NCBI GenBank assembly: GCA_021162325.1
Contig: JAGGYV010000289.1
Span: 1 to 14,412, forward strand
Length of the DNA stretch: 14,412 nucleotides
Direction of reading: 5' to 3'
Source of the DNA: Desulfobacteraceae bacterium
GTDB lineage: Bacteria; Desulfobacterota; Desulfobacteria; Desulfobacterales; Desulfosalsimonadaceae
Shown here: piece after piece, positions 7,360-14,160 of the stretch
How the letters are laid out: every line of letters begins with the position of its first letter
Numbering within the stretch: the stretch's first letter is position 1
The notes under the pieces: generated by a model
What the model saw: the letters and a program-made list of their open reading frames with translations, nothing else
What the model was told of the DNA's origin: nothing
The model's database searches: none
Translations under genes and position numbers: made by a program

Positions 7360-7476
7360 TTATTTTTTGGTATGCTTCTTTTCGACAAACAACCTGATTC
7401 TGAAATAACTTTCTGAATAGACCCGAAGACAATTTTTTTTATCTCTTTACGGAAAGGGATGAGTTATGATTATTAT

Positions 7477-7534
7477 GTCATTGCGAGCCACGCCATTGGC
7501 GTCGCAGGAACGGCACGACATCAAACAATCTCAT
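7477..7534. repeat. GTCATTGCGAGC-type dispersed repeat
   Basis: The stretch opens with GTCATTGCGAGCCACGCC and ends with CAAACAATCTCA. This pattern resembles dispersed intergenic repeats I know from many bacterial genomes (GTCATTGCGAG ... GCAATCTC). Only one copy lies in this window, so its repeat nature rests on recall of the motif. Confidence 0.5.
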
Positions 7535-7609
7535 TAAAGTCAGTGGCTTACTTCGTCGCTCGGTATGTTCTCAAAAAGTCCGGGCGCCCCATGTATTGTG
7601 ATACTGACA

Positions 7610-7688
7610 CTGGATTCCCGCCTTCGCGGGAATGACGGGCGATAGTCACATCTCGTGAATCGTCATTCCCGCGAAGGCGGGAATCCAG
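7610..7688. repeat. Two perfect inverted 28-bp REP-like units
   Basis: Unit 1 (7610-7637) and unit 2 (7661-7688) are exact reverse complements, 28 of 28, separated by 23 bases. Each contains its own hairpin, ATTCCCGC-CTTC-GCGGGAAT (or complement), with an 8-bp stem. The core GGATTCCCGC ... GCGGGAATGACG belongs to a widespread proteobacterial intergenic repeat class. The head-to-head pair could form a large cruciform and resembles a BIME. Confidence 0.85.
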
Positions 7689-7807
7689 GAGGCTGCGGCC
7701 CGGGTGTATTGAGAAGTTACGTCGCTCGTTCCTCACTCCCCGATGACTGTATGAATTTTGGTTTTGTACAACTTCAAAAAAAAAGCCTTTACTTTCAGGA
7801 GAATCGT

Positions 7808-8179
7808 ATGGAAACATTCTTCACGATCCACAACCTGACCACCCTGGGCATGCTCACCCTGCTCCAGGCAGTGCTGGGGTTTGACAACCTGCTGTACATC
7901 TCTATCGAGTCTCAACGCGCGCCGGTTGAAAAACAAGCCATGGTCCGGCGATTGGGCATCGGCATCGCCGTCATTCTTCGCATCATTCTCCTGTTTGTTC
8001 TAATGAAAGTCATTTCGTATTTTAAAGATCCGGTTTTTTCCCTTCACATCAAAGATATCATCCCTATGAGCAAGGCCACCTTTTATTTTGTGATCAGCGT
8101 GCTGGTGCTTACCGATTTCGTACAAAGCCGATACCAGAAAAAATTGACGAAAATGAAAAAGCTGAATATTAAATCTTAG
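7808..8179 (+). CDS. Short TerC-family-like membrane protein
   Basis: This 123-residue membrane protein matches the N-terminal part of the TerC/Alx family, linked to metal (manganese) handling and tellurite resistance. The segment LTLLQAVLGFDNLLYISIES carries the TerC-type GxDN signature, with the conserved Asp in the membrane. Hydrophobic segments fall at about 13-33, 52-74 and 89-103. TerC proteins are usually well over 200 residues, so this one lacks the second half. It ends in a basic tail (RYQKKLTKMKKLNIKS). ATG 7808 was chosen because AGGAG lies six bases upstream; the longer frame opening at 7655 runs through a REP unit. It could be a true short family member, a truncated gene, or half of a dimeric transporter. 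The ABC exporter genes follow after 54 bases on the same strand. Function is not established. Confidence 0.65.
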   Translation: METFFTIHNLTTLGMLTLLQAVLGFDNLLYISIESQRAPVEKQAMVRRLGIGIAVILRIILLFVLMKVISYFKDPVFSLHIKDIIPMSKATFYFVISVLVLTDFVQSRYQKKLTKMKKLNIKS

Positions 8180-8233
8180 GGCTCGTCCAAAAATAAATTT
8201 ACTTGCGATATAAATTTTTAAAAAAAATTGAAT

Positions 8234-9169
8234 ATGAAAAAAAATCCGGTCATCGAAGTTAAAAACGTCTTCAAATCTTTTAAAAATGTCCAGGCTGTCA
8301 ATGGCGTTGATTTTAAAATATTTAAAGGCCAGTCCGTGGCCTTGCTCGGTCCCAACGGCGCCGGTAAAACAACCCTGATGGAAATGATTGAAGGGATTCA
8401 AAAACCAGACAAAGGCGATATCCTCATCATGGGCAAAAAATGGAAAGGCAACGAGCGCGAACTCCACCGTGACATCGGCCTTTCGCTCCAGGAAACCCAT
8501 TTTATTGACCGGTTGACTGTTTTCGAGACCTTAAAACTGTTTGCCGGCTTCTATGAACTCAAGCGACAGCGGGTGGATGAAATTATCCGCATCATTGGCC
8601 TTGCCGAAAAAACCAGATCGTATGTTGTCAATCTTTCCGGCGGCCAGCGGCAAAGACTGGCGTTGGGTATCGCCCTGCTCAACAATCCGAAAATTTTACT
8701 CTTAGATGAACCCACCACCGGGCTGGACCCCAATGCAAGACGGGAAATCTGGTCGATCCTGATGGATTTAAAAAAACGCTCACAAACGTCGCTGATACTA
8801 ACCACCCATTACATGGAAGAAGCCGAACAACTGTGTGAACGGATTATCATTATCGACAACGGCCGCATCCTGAAACAGGGCACTTTAGAGCAGCTTCTGA
8901 AGGAGGATAACGACGATAAGATTATTGAATTTGCATTGGAGGAATCAAACCCGGCCATAGACAGGATAAGCAATCCATCGGGCTTTCAGATCCAGTGGGA
9001 TGCCGACAGGGACAACGGCATCATTGTTTTAAAGCAGATAGAAAAACAATTGCCTGAATTTTTGAATTTTTTAAACCAGAATAATCTTCGGCTCCGGCAC
9101 CTGGAATGCCGACGAAAAACACTGGATGACCTATTTACGACCATGACCGGCAGACGTTTGCATGAATAA
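8234..9169 (+). CDS. ABC-2 exporter, ATP-binding subunit
   Basis: This 311-residue ATPase powers an ABC-2 type export system with the permease encoded next. Motifs counted from ATG 8234: Walker A GPNGAGKT (39-46), signature LSGGQRQR (from 134), Walker B LLLDEPTTGLD (D158, E159), and H-loop H192 in LTTHYMEE. The C-terminal extension of about 90 residues (IDNGRILKQGTLEQL onward) is usual for drug or antibiotic export ATPases of the CcmA/DrrA/NatA group. A TTG at 8228 in frame is an alternative start; neither has a clear Shine-Dalgarno, the upstream being A/T-rich. The stop overlaps the permease start by 8 bp, so the two are co-translated. The substrate cannot be told from sequence. Confidence 0.95.
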   Translation: MKKNPVIEVKNVFKSFKNVQAVNGVDFKIFKGQSVALLGPNGAGKTTLMEMIEGIQKPDKGDILIMGKKWKGNERELHRDIGLSLQETHFIDRLTVFETLKLFAGFYELKRQRVDEIIRIIGLAEKTRSYVVNLSGGQRQRLALGIALLNNPKILLLDEPTTGLDPNARREIWSILMDLKKRSQTSLILTTHYMEEAEQLCERIIIIDNGRILKQGTLEQLLKEDNDDKIIEFALEESNPAIDRISNPSGFQIQWDADRDNGIIVLKQIEKQLPEFLNFLNQNNLRLRHLECRRKTLDDLFTTMTGRRLHE

Positions 9170-10307
9170 ACTGATTCAACAAAAACAGCTGGCCCAGCTG
9201 ATTTCGGCCCATTTTAAAGAGATTATCCGACAACCGGCCGTTATTTTTTGGGGCATTATTTTTCCCATTCTCATGGCACTGGGACTGGGCATTGCATTTA
9301 CCCGGCAAACCGACATTGTCCGTCATGTCGCGGTGATAGAAAACAACCAAGTGTTTACGGAAAATGCCAATAATGAATTATTAATTCATGCGTTTCTTGA
9401 AAAGCATGCGGATAAAATTGAACCTTCCAAAGATAAACCGCATCAATATAAAATCACCCTGCCGGATAAAAAATTGGGAAACACCACGTTTGTTTTTGAA
9501 AAAACAACCTGGCACAATGCCATGATTTTGTTAAAACGCGGAAACCTGGGCATTATCATGGATGAAAAAAATGGCCGGATTGAATACCATTTTGATCCCT
9601 TAAACACGGATGCCCATTTTTCCTACCTGAAGCTGTCAAAAATTTTTGGACAAAACGGCGCAGTGGTTGAAGAAGGTCTTGAAAGCGTTCACCCCCTAAC
9701 AGTTCACGGCACCCGCTACATTGACTTTCTGGTGCCGGGATTGATGGCAATGGGGGTCATGATGTCCTGCATGTGGGGCATGAGTTACGGTATGATCGAT
9801 AAACGCGCCAAAAAACTGCTGAGGCGAATGGTTGCCACGCCCATGAAAAAATCTTATTTTCTGATTTCCCTGATGACGGTCAGAATCACCATGAATCTGA
9901 TTGAATCTACCCTGCTTTTTCTTTTTGCCTGGCTGGTCTTTCATGTCACTATCGAAGGAAGCATTGCCGGTTTATTGACCATTTTTATTGCTGGCAATAT
10001 TGCCTTTGGCGGAATCGCCATTTTCATTTCCTGCCGCACGTCAAACACGGAAGTCGGCAATGGTCTGGTCAACGCCGTGGTGATGCCCATGATGGTCCTT
10101 TCCGGGGTCTTTTTCAGCTATCATAATTTTCCGGACTGGAGTATTCCCTTTATTCAAAAACTGCCCCTGACACTGCTTGCGGACGGATTAAGAAGTATTT
10201 TCATTGAAGGCGCCGGGTATTCTGAAATTATTCTTCCCACCGCCATTCTCTTATCCATCGGTATTTTCTTTTTTTCAGCAGGGCTGCGTTTCTTCAAATG
10301 GCACTAG
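9162..10307 (+). CDS. ABC-2 exporter, membrane permease subunit
   Basis: This 381-residue inner-membrane permease is paired with the preceding ATPase. One transmembrane segment lies near the N-terminus (about 27-46, VIFWGIIFPILMALGLGIAF). A soluble, probably periplasmic domain of about 140 residues follows (about 47-185), and then five hydrophobic segments (about 186-210, 231-262, 264-290, 295-320, 355-380). The motif LPLTLLADGLRSIFIEG before the last segment is typical of ABC-2 permeases, as is the one-plus-five topology with a large extracytoplasmic loop. The gene overlaps the ATPase stop by 8 bp. No clear terminator follows. This family exports drugs, lipids or polysaccharides; which applies here is unknown. 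Confidence 0.93.
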   Translation: MNKLIQQKQLAQLISAHFKEIIRQPAVIFWGIIFPILMALGLGIAFTRQTDIVRHVAVIENNQVFTENANNELLIHAFLEKHADKIEPSKDKPHQYKITLPDKKLGNTTFVFEKTTWHNAMILLKRGNLGIIMDEKNGRIEYHFDPLNTDAHFSYLKLSKIFGQNGAVVEEGLESVHPLTVHGTRYIDFLVPGLMAMGVMMSCMWGMSYGMIDKRAKKLLRRMVATPMKKSYFLISLMTVRITMNLIESTLLFLFAWLVFHVTIEGSIAGLLTIFIAGNIAFGGIAIFISCRTSNTEVGNGLVNAVVMPMMVLSGVFFSYHNFPDWSIPFIQKLPLTLLADGLRSIFIEGAGYSEIILPTAILLSIGIFFFSAGLRFFKWH

Positions 10308-10555
10308 TAGAAAATGACTTCGCTAAATACTCAAATAATATAAAAAACTGATTTCTTTTTGGTAATAGCCGGCAAGACTTGCATTCTTGCATGGAGAGAT
10401 GGATTTTGACGGTGAACACTTTTGTCTGTTGTTATTTTCAATCCACAATTCAAGACCCGATACCAATTGTTCGCATCTGTCTTGTTCTCCTCTGGTTCTT
10501 TGCCCCAACGGGGATCCGCATACCAGCCTGGGGCAAAGCGTGGCAGGGTCGCATC
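10308..10555. other. Gene-free stretch after the exporter
   Basis: No credible gene was found. A plus-strand frame through 10379-10690 has no ribosome binding site, and part of it translates the REP-like hairpin (10498-10538). A direct repeat CTTGCAT lies at about 10379-10392. On the minus strand this is the 3' flank of the transposase remnant. Confidence 0.5.
10498..10538. repeat. REP-like hairpin beside the RAYT-like remnant
   Basis: A 9-bp perfect stem CTTTGCCCC (10498-10506) with GGGGCAAAG (10530-10538) encloses a 23-base GC-rich loop. It lies 17 bases beyond the stop codon of the minus-strand transposase remnant. REP-associated transposases are normally flanked by such hairpins, so the position supports both calls. 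Only one copy is seen in the window. Confidence 0.55.
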
Positions 10556-10687
10556 TTAATTATTAATTATTTTCTTTCGTATTCTGTTAATCTGCCCTCT
10601 CAGCCTGCTATCATTCTGAATTATTTTTGTGATATAATTGTATCTGACTATAATACCTGCTCCAGATATACCGCCGAAATACTGGCC
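10556..10687 (-). pseudogene. C-terminal remnant of a DnaA-C/RAYT-like transposase gene
   Basis: The minus strand encodes 43 residues up to TAA (10558-10556): GQYFGGISGAGIIVRYNYIT followed by KIIQNDSRLRGQINRIRKKI and INN. The pattern of FGG near the start, then helices with D-x-x-L, resembles the DnaA C-terminal-like helix-turn-helix tail found on many IS200-like, REP-associated transposases. The frame is interrupted at a TA by the ISAzo13-type element. With the element removed it continues in frame across the junction for about 19 more codons (RRFLSKKL just before the junction). An in-frame stop then appears at 12055-12053. So only the tail survives, and the gene was probably already decaying. 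The family call is from pattern memory and moderate; the insertion junction is well supported. Confidence 0.5.
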
Positions 10688-10689
10688 TA

Positions 10690-11992
10690 AGAGATTGTAA
10701 AAAAATAACATGGCCATTTCTGTTTATTTATGGTATCATAATAAAATGGAAACCGAAGAGGCGATACGAACCCGTTACAATAATCTTAAATGGGCATTAG
10801 ACGAGAAGCTCAGGCGTTTATTTGCAGCGAATGAGGCCAAAGTGATTGGGCATGGCGGAATAACGCTTGCTCAAAAGGCGACTGGAGTTGCCCGCAACTC
10901 TATAAAACAAGGCATAAAAGAACTATCAAGCAAGAAAGAGGGGGTAGGCTCTCTATCGTCTCCTCGAATACGAAAGGTTGGTGGCGGCAGAAAAGCATCT
11001 GTTAAAAACGACAAAAAGCTTCAAACAGCATTGGAAAAACTGATTGAGCCTACCACTCTGGGTGACCCTGAATCTCCATTGCGTTGGACCTGTAAAAGTT
11101 TGAGGCAGTTGGAATCAGAGTTGTGCTCCCAAGGGTTTACTGTCAGCCATACTTCTATAGGCAATTTGCTGAAAGAAATGGATTACAGCTTGCAAGGCAA
11201 CCAGAAAACGCTGGAAGGGTCCAGCAATCCTGATCGGAATGCACAGTTTGAATTTATAAATTCACGAATAGAAAAGGCAATGCGTGACGGACAACCGGTA
11301 ATTTCAGTAGACACCAAGAAGAAAGAATTAGTTGGCCAGTACAAAAACGGTGGAAAAGAATTACGGCCAAAGGGCAAACCTGAACAAGTCAAAGTTTATG
11401 ATTTTGTCGACAAGAAGCTGGGAAGAGTTAACCCTTATGGGGTCTATGATATGGCCGACAACTCAGCTTGGGTAAGCGTCGGCACAGATCATGACACTGC
11501 AAGTTTTGCTGTTTCTACAATTCGCCGGTGGTGGTTTGCAATGGGAAGGGGTCTTTACCCAGAAGCCAAAAAATTAGTGATTACAGCAGATGGTGGTGGA
11601 AGCAATGGGTCGAGAGTGCGCTTATGGAAAATTGAATTGCAAAAGTTGGCCAGTGAGCTAAATATACCTATATATGTTAGCCATTTCCCACCAGGAACGA
11701 GCAAATGGAATAAAATTGAACATAGATTGTTTTCGTTTATCAGTATGAACTGGCGTGGAAAGCCACTTGTCAGTCACGAAACGATTGTTAATTTGATTGC
11801 TGCAACTACCACCAGAAAAGGTCTAAGGGTGCGGGCTGAGCTCGACACTACGCATTATCCTAAAGGGATAAAAGTGACAAATGAAGAGCTTGAATCAATA
11901 CAAATTGAGCGCAACAAGTTTCATGGTGAATGGAATTATTCAATTCGTCCAGTATGAATAAATATTGGCCGAGTTATTATTTTACAACCACT
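10690..11992 (+). mobile_element. ISAzo13-type insertion sequence, 1303 bp
   Basis: The left terminal inverted repeat (10690-10716) and the right one (11966-11992) match in 22 of 27 positions; outer ends read AGAGATTGTAAAA and AGTGGTTGTAAAA. A TA lies on each side (10688-10689 and 11993-11994), fitting a 2-bp target duplication, although the symmetric CTAAG/CTTAG at the ends leaves the exact cut uncertain by a few bases. One transposase gene fills the element. It sits inside the minus-strand transposase remnant. Confidence 0.75.
10746..11957 (+). CDS. ISAzo13-family transposase
   Basis: This 403-residue transposase belongs to the ISAzo13 family (the Rhodopirellula-type DDE domain). Highly characteristic stretches include VISVDTKKKELVGQYKNGG, YGVYDMADNSAWVSVGTDHD, TADGGGSNGSRVRLWKIELQ, FPPGTSKWNKIEHRLFS and LRVRAELDTTHYPKG. 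Catalytic residues from ATG 10746 are D189 (SVDTKKKE), D282 (TADGGGSNG) and E325 (WNKIEHR). The N-terminal part (about 1-75) looks helical and DNA-binding. ATG 10746 was preferred over the in-frame ATG 10710 because the latter lies inside the terminal inverted repeat and adds residues (MAISVYLWYHNK) foreign to the family. No Shine-Dalgarno is seen at either. A promoter-like pair upstream (TTGTGA 10627-10632, TATAAT 10649-10654) lies outside the element. The gene is full length with no frameshift. Confidence 0.93.
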   Translation: METEEAIRTRYNNLKWALDEKLRRLFAANEAKVIGHGGITLAQKATGVARNSIKQGIKELSSKKEGVGSLSSPRIRKVGGGRKASVKNDKKLQTALEKLIEPTTLGDPESPLRWTCKSLRQLESELCSQGFTVSHTSIGNLLKEMDYSLQGNQKTLEGSSNPDRNAQFEFINSRIEKAMRDGQPVISVDTKKKELVGQYKNGGKELRPKGKPEQVKVYDFVDKKLGRVNPYGVYDMADNSAWVSVGTDHDTASFAVSTIRRWWFAMGRGLYPEAKKLVITADGGGSNGSRVRLWKIELQKLASELNIPIYVSHFPPGTSKWNKIEHRLFSFISMNWRGKPLVSHETIVNLIAATTTRKGLRVRAELDTTHYPKGIKVTNEELESIQIERNKFHGEWNYSIRPV

Positions 11993-12015
11993 TAGTAGCT
12001 TTTTACTCAAAAATC

Positions 12016-12050
12016 TCCTGATGATTCTCGAATCTACTGAATCATCAGGA
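12016..12050 (-). terminator. 12-bp hairpin right of the ISAzo13-type element
   Basis: Arms TCCTGATGATTC (12016-12027) and GAATCATCAGGA (12039-12050) pair perfectly around an 11-base loop. On the minus strand the stem is followed by GATTTTTGAG, a short T run; on the plus strand no T run follows. It lies within the stretch that continues the transposase remnant, so it might instead be a relic of another small insertion. The stem is certain; its function is not. Confidence 0.4.
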
Positions 12051-12069
12051 AATTAATATATTATGAACC

Positions 12070-12075
12070 CTCTAA
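12070..12075. repeat. Left target-site duplication CTCTAA
   Basis: CTCTAA directly precedes the first base of the IS1634-type element and is repeated exactly at 13976-13981 after its last base. A 6-bp duplication fits this family's usual 5-6 bp. Confidence 0.85.
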
Positions 12076-12231
12076 CTTATATTTCGCACGATCCGATACA
12101 ATTTTTTGAATTAAAAGGTCGAGACATCATGATTTCGCTTAACTTTTTGATATAACACCAAATAAAAAAAATCTAGACTTTTGCATTGAATTGTTTTATA
12201 ACGTCCCAAAAACACGAAATCAGGAGGCGCT

Positions 12232-13911
12232 ATGGAGCAATTTGAGGCACGGTTCAAGCAGGTTGATGTGTTGCCGATGGTCAAACATTACATGAATGAA
12301 CTTGACATGTTCAAACTTTTTACAAAATATGTTCCGGCAGCCGCCGGGAGTCTTGCAGATCACGCTGAAAGTTTATGCATATTAACAGCAAATATCATAT
12401 GCGACAACAAGCCACTTTACAAGGTCCAGGAATGGCTGAGCAAATATTCCGATGGTTTTAGCGAGAAACCGGTAGAGGCGAGCCTTTTCAATGATGATCG
12501 ACTCGCCAGAGCCCTTTCGGCACTTTTTAATTCTGACCGCCATTCGCTAATGACCGATGTATCCGGTAAGGCAATCGCCGTTCATAAATTAATGACAGAT
12601 GAAATTCATAATGACAGCACAACGGTGACATTCATTGGCAAATACGATACGCCAGACCCGGAAGCGGTTAAGCTGAAGCATGGGCACAACAAGGATTTCC
12701 GGCCAGACTGCAAACAGATTGTATTTGGCTTAAATATCACATCCGATGGGCATGTGCCGCTCAGCTATAAGCTTTTTGACGGCAATACAACGGATGACGT
12801 CACGCACATACCGAACTGGAATGGGTTGCGCACTTTATTGGAAAAAGAGGATTTTATTTACGTAGCCGATTGCAAACTGTGCAGCCAGGAAAACCTAAAC
12901 CATATTGCGAAAAATAAGGGCTTTTTTATTACCATCGTTCCGAAAGGCCGAAAGGAAGTAAAACAGTTTTTAAAGCATCTGAGAAAAAACGATGTGGAAT
13001 GGAAAGATGCCTTTGAAGTCGAAAGCTCGCGTAAAAAAGGCAAGATGAATATCTATAAAACATTTGAACCTACCCAGATAAAAAACGAGTTCAGAATTAT
13101 TTTTGTCCATAGCAGTTCAAAACAAGCAGAGGATGAGGGGAGACGGCGAAAAAAAACAGACAAGGCAATTGCGCGATTAGAAGAATTGTCACCAAAATTA
13201 AATGCATATCATTTAACAACAAAAAAAGAGATCAAGGCCGCTGTTGAAGATATTTGCAAACCGATCAAGGGGCTTATCGACGTTAAGGTATCAACCAAGC
13301 GCAAGCAGATTAAAGTAAAAGTCTCTCCCGGCAGGCCCTCCCTGACAAAAAGCGTCTATAAAAACAAATGGGAGTTCACACACAGTATCCAATGGGAATT
13401 AAATAAACAGGCCCTTGCCGAGGCGTCTAAAACAGATGGGATTTTCCCATTGATTACAAATACGGCCATAGAAGCCAGTGAGGTGTTGAAAAAATATAAA
13501 GATCAGCCGTTTCTTGAAAAACGCATGTATACCGCAAAGACAATTCTTGAAGTAGCCCCTGTTTTTCTTAAAAAAGAGAAACGTATTGAAGCCATGCTCT
13601 TTCTTTATTTTGTGGCCCTGATGATAGTGTCGCTCATCGAACGGAAGATTCGTATGAATATGGCAAAGGAGCAAATAGTGAAGCTGCCCATTTTGCCGCA
13701 AGGGATGAATGCTAAAAAACCGACATGGAATAATATTCGATACTTTTTTCGAAATGTCCACTACTCGGAAATAATCAGGGATGGTACATGCATACAGGCA
13801 ATGGTGAAAGGGCTCAGTGCCTTGCATGAACATATCAATTGGCTTTTAGAAGTCCCCGACTCGGTGTACAAAAATCTTCAGCCCGGCTGGTGGCAGTTTA
13901 GAGAAACATGA
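12232..13911 (+). CDS. IS1634-family transposase (DUF4277-type)
   Basis: This 559-residue DDE transposase is of IS1634 type. The N-terminal part (about 1-100, with LPMVKHYMNELDMFKLF) matches the DUF4277-like region that precedes the catalytic domain. The stretch HNDSTTVTFIGKYD, then GHNKDFRPDCKQIVFGLNI and LFDGNTTDD, is characteristic. Catalytic residues: D128 (NDSTTVT), D213 (YVADCKLC) and E429 in YKDQPFLEKRMYTAK. The last follows the IS4 superfamily Y-x6-E-x6-K spacing, with Q in place of the usual R. A charged region (about 280-400) lies between D213 and E429. The start has a strong Shine-Dalgarno, AGGAGG, four bases before ATG 12232. The gene is intact and fills the 1900-bp element. It is clearly different in sequence from the left-edge transposase. 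Confidence 0.93.
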   Translation: MEQFEARFKQVDVLPMVKHYMNELDMFKLFTKYVPAAAGSLADHAESLCILTANIICDNKPLYKVQEWLSKYSDGFSEKPVEASLFNDDRLARALSALFNSDRHSLMTDVSGKAIAVHKLMTDEIHNDSTTVTFIGKYDTPDPEAVKLKHGHNKDFRPDCKQIVFGLNITSDGHVPLSYKLFDGNTTDDVTHIPNWNGLRTLLEKEDFIYVADCKLCSQENLNHIAKNKGFFITIVPKGRKEVKQFLKHLRKNDVEWKDAFEVESSRKKGKMNIYKTFEPTQIKNEFRIIFVHSSSKQAEDEGRRRKKTDKAIARLEELSPKLNAYHLTTKKEIKAAVEDICKPIKGLIDVKVSTKRKQIKVKVSPGRPSLTKSVYKNKWEFTHSIQWELNKQALAEASKTDGIFPLITNTAIEASEVLKKYKDQPFLEKRMYTAKTILEVAPVFLKKEKRIEAMLFLYFVALMIVSLIERKIRMNMAKEQIVKLPILPQGMNAKKPTWNNIRYFFRNVHYSEIIRDGTCIQAMVKGLSALHEHINWLLEVPDSVYKNLQPGWWQFRET

Positions 13912-13940
13912 TCGATTTGTCAGTGTCTTTAGCGAGAATA

Positions 13941-13960
13941 TTCAAAAAATATTTTTTGAA
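13941..13960. repeat. 20-bp perfect palindrome at the right end of the IS1634-type element
   Basis: TTCAAAAAATATTTTTTGAA is a perfect 20-base palindrome, 15 bases inside the element's right end. Half of it forms the inner inverted-repeat match with the left end; the left end has only one half. It may be a transposase-binding site or may stop transcription leaving the element. Confidence 0.7.
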
Positions 13961-13975
13961 GAAGCGAAATGTAAG

Positions 13976-13981
13976 CTCTAA
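13976..13981. repeat. Right target-site duplication CTCTAA
   Basis: This is the exact copy of 12070-12075, directly after the right terminal repeat of the IS1634-type element. Confidence 0.85.
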
Positions 13982-13990
13982 GGAGCATCG

Positions 13991-14012
13991 TTCTGCCCCC
14001 GAAAGGGGCGAA
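13991..14012. repeat. GC-rich hairpin right of the IS1634-type element
   Basis: GCCCC (13995-13999) pairs with GGGGC (14005-14009) around a 5-base CGAAA loop. An outer TTC/GAA pair extends it with one bulged base. The surrounding 40 bases are much richer in G and C than the rest of this flank, suggesting a REP-like or RNA-coding relic. Confidence 0.45.
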
Positions 14013-14093
14013 GTGCGCCCGGCGGCCAACAATGACTGAAGCCCAACTTGCAGCTATAAACTTTAGCCAAAACTATTCGATTTTAGCAGTGGT

Positions 14094-14105
14094 CCAGGCG
14101 CCTGG
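14094..14105. repeat. 12-bp palindrome CCAGGCGCCTGG
   Basis: CCAGGCGCCTGG is perfectly symmetric. With flanking TGGT and ACCA the symmetry extends to about 21 bases, with one unpaired base. It could be a protein-binding site; no neighbour suggests which. Confidence 0.5.
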
Positions 14106-14160
14106 GACCAAAACACAAAAAACTCACAAACAATGATTCAAAAAAATAAACAGACATGAT

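Larger units (their letters stand above)
7360..7807. other. 448-bp intergenic repeat island
   Basis: There is no credible gene here; apparent short frames translate repeat units (for example HSREGGNP), a common source of false genes. It holds a small hairpin (about 7441-7460), a GTCATTGCGAGC-type repeat (from 7477), two inverted 28-bp REP-like units (7610-7688), and two short copies of CGTCGCTCG (in 7549-7563 and 7717-7729). The last 60 bases probably carry the leader of the TerC-like gene. Confidence 0.6.
12076..13975 (+). mobile_element. IS1634-type insertion sequence, 1900 bp, complete
   Basis: The ends are CTTATATTTCGC (12076-12087) and GCGAAATGTAAG (13964-13975), inverted repeats matching in 11 of 12 bases. 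A second inner match TTTTTTGAAT (12102-12111) with ATTCAAAAAA (13940-13949) lies at the same distance from each end, 14 bases in from the 12-bp repeats. A perfect 6-bp target duplication CTCTAA flanks it. One intact transposase gene lies within. The exact duplication suggests a fairly recent insertion. Confidence 0.88.

Noticed and set aside
7610..7688. CRISPR repeats
   Set aside because: There are only two units, in inverted and not direct order, each an internal hairpin; no array or cas gene is present.
7655..7807. Longer N-terminus for the TerC-like protein
   Set aside because: The extra residues (HSREGGNP) are the translation of a REP unit; ATG 7808 has a proper Shine-Dalgarno and opens the conserved part.
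7548..7817. Minus-strand 89-residue frame in the repeat island
   Set aside because: It is mostly repeat translation (SLLDSRLRGNDD, HSREGGNPVS) with no family match or ribosome binding site.
10379..10690. Plus-strand 103-residue frame after the exporter
   Set aside because: It has no ribosome binding site, translates through the REP-like hairpin, and overlaps the better supported minus-strand transposase remnant.
1..13981. A composite transposon bounded by the two IS1634/IS4-type elements
   Set aside because: The left-edge and right transposases differ throughout, so they are not copies of one element, and the right one has its own target duplication.
14020..14060. Possible integron attC site or group II intron start in GC-rich DNA after the IS1634-type element
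   Set aside because: GCCCAAC and GTGCGCCC look suggestive, but no matching partner sites, integrase or reverse transcriptase are present.
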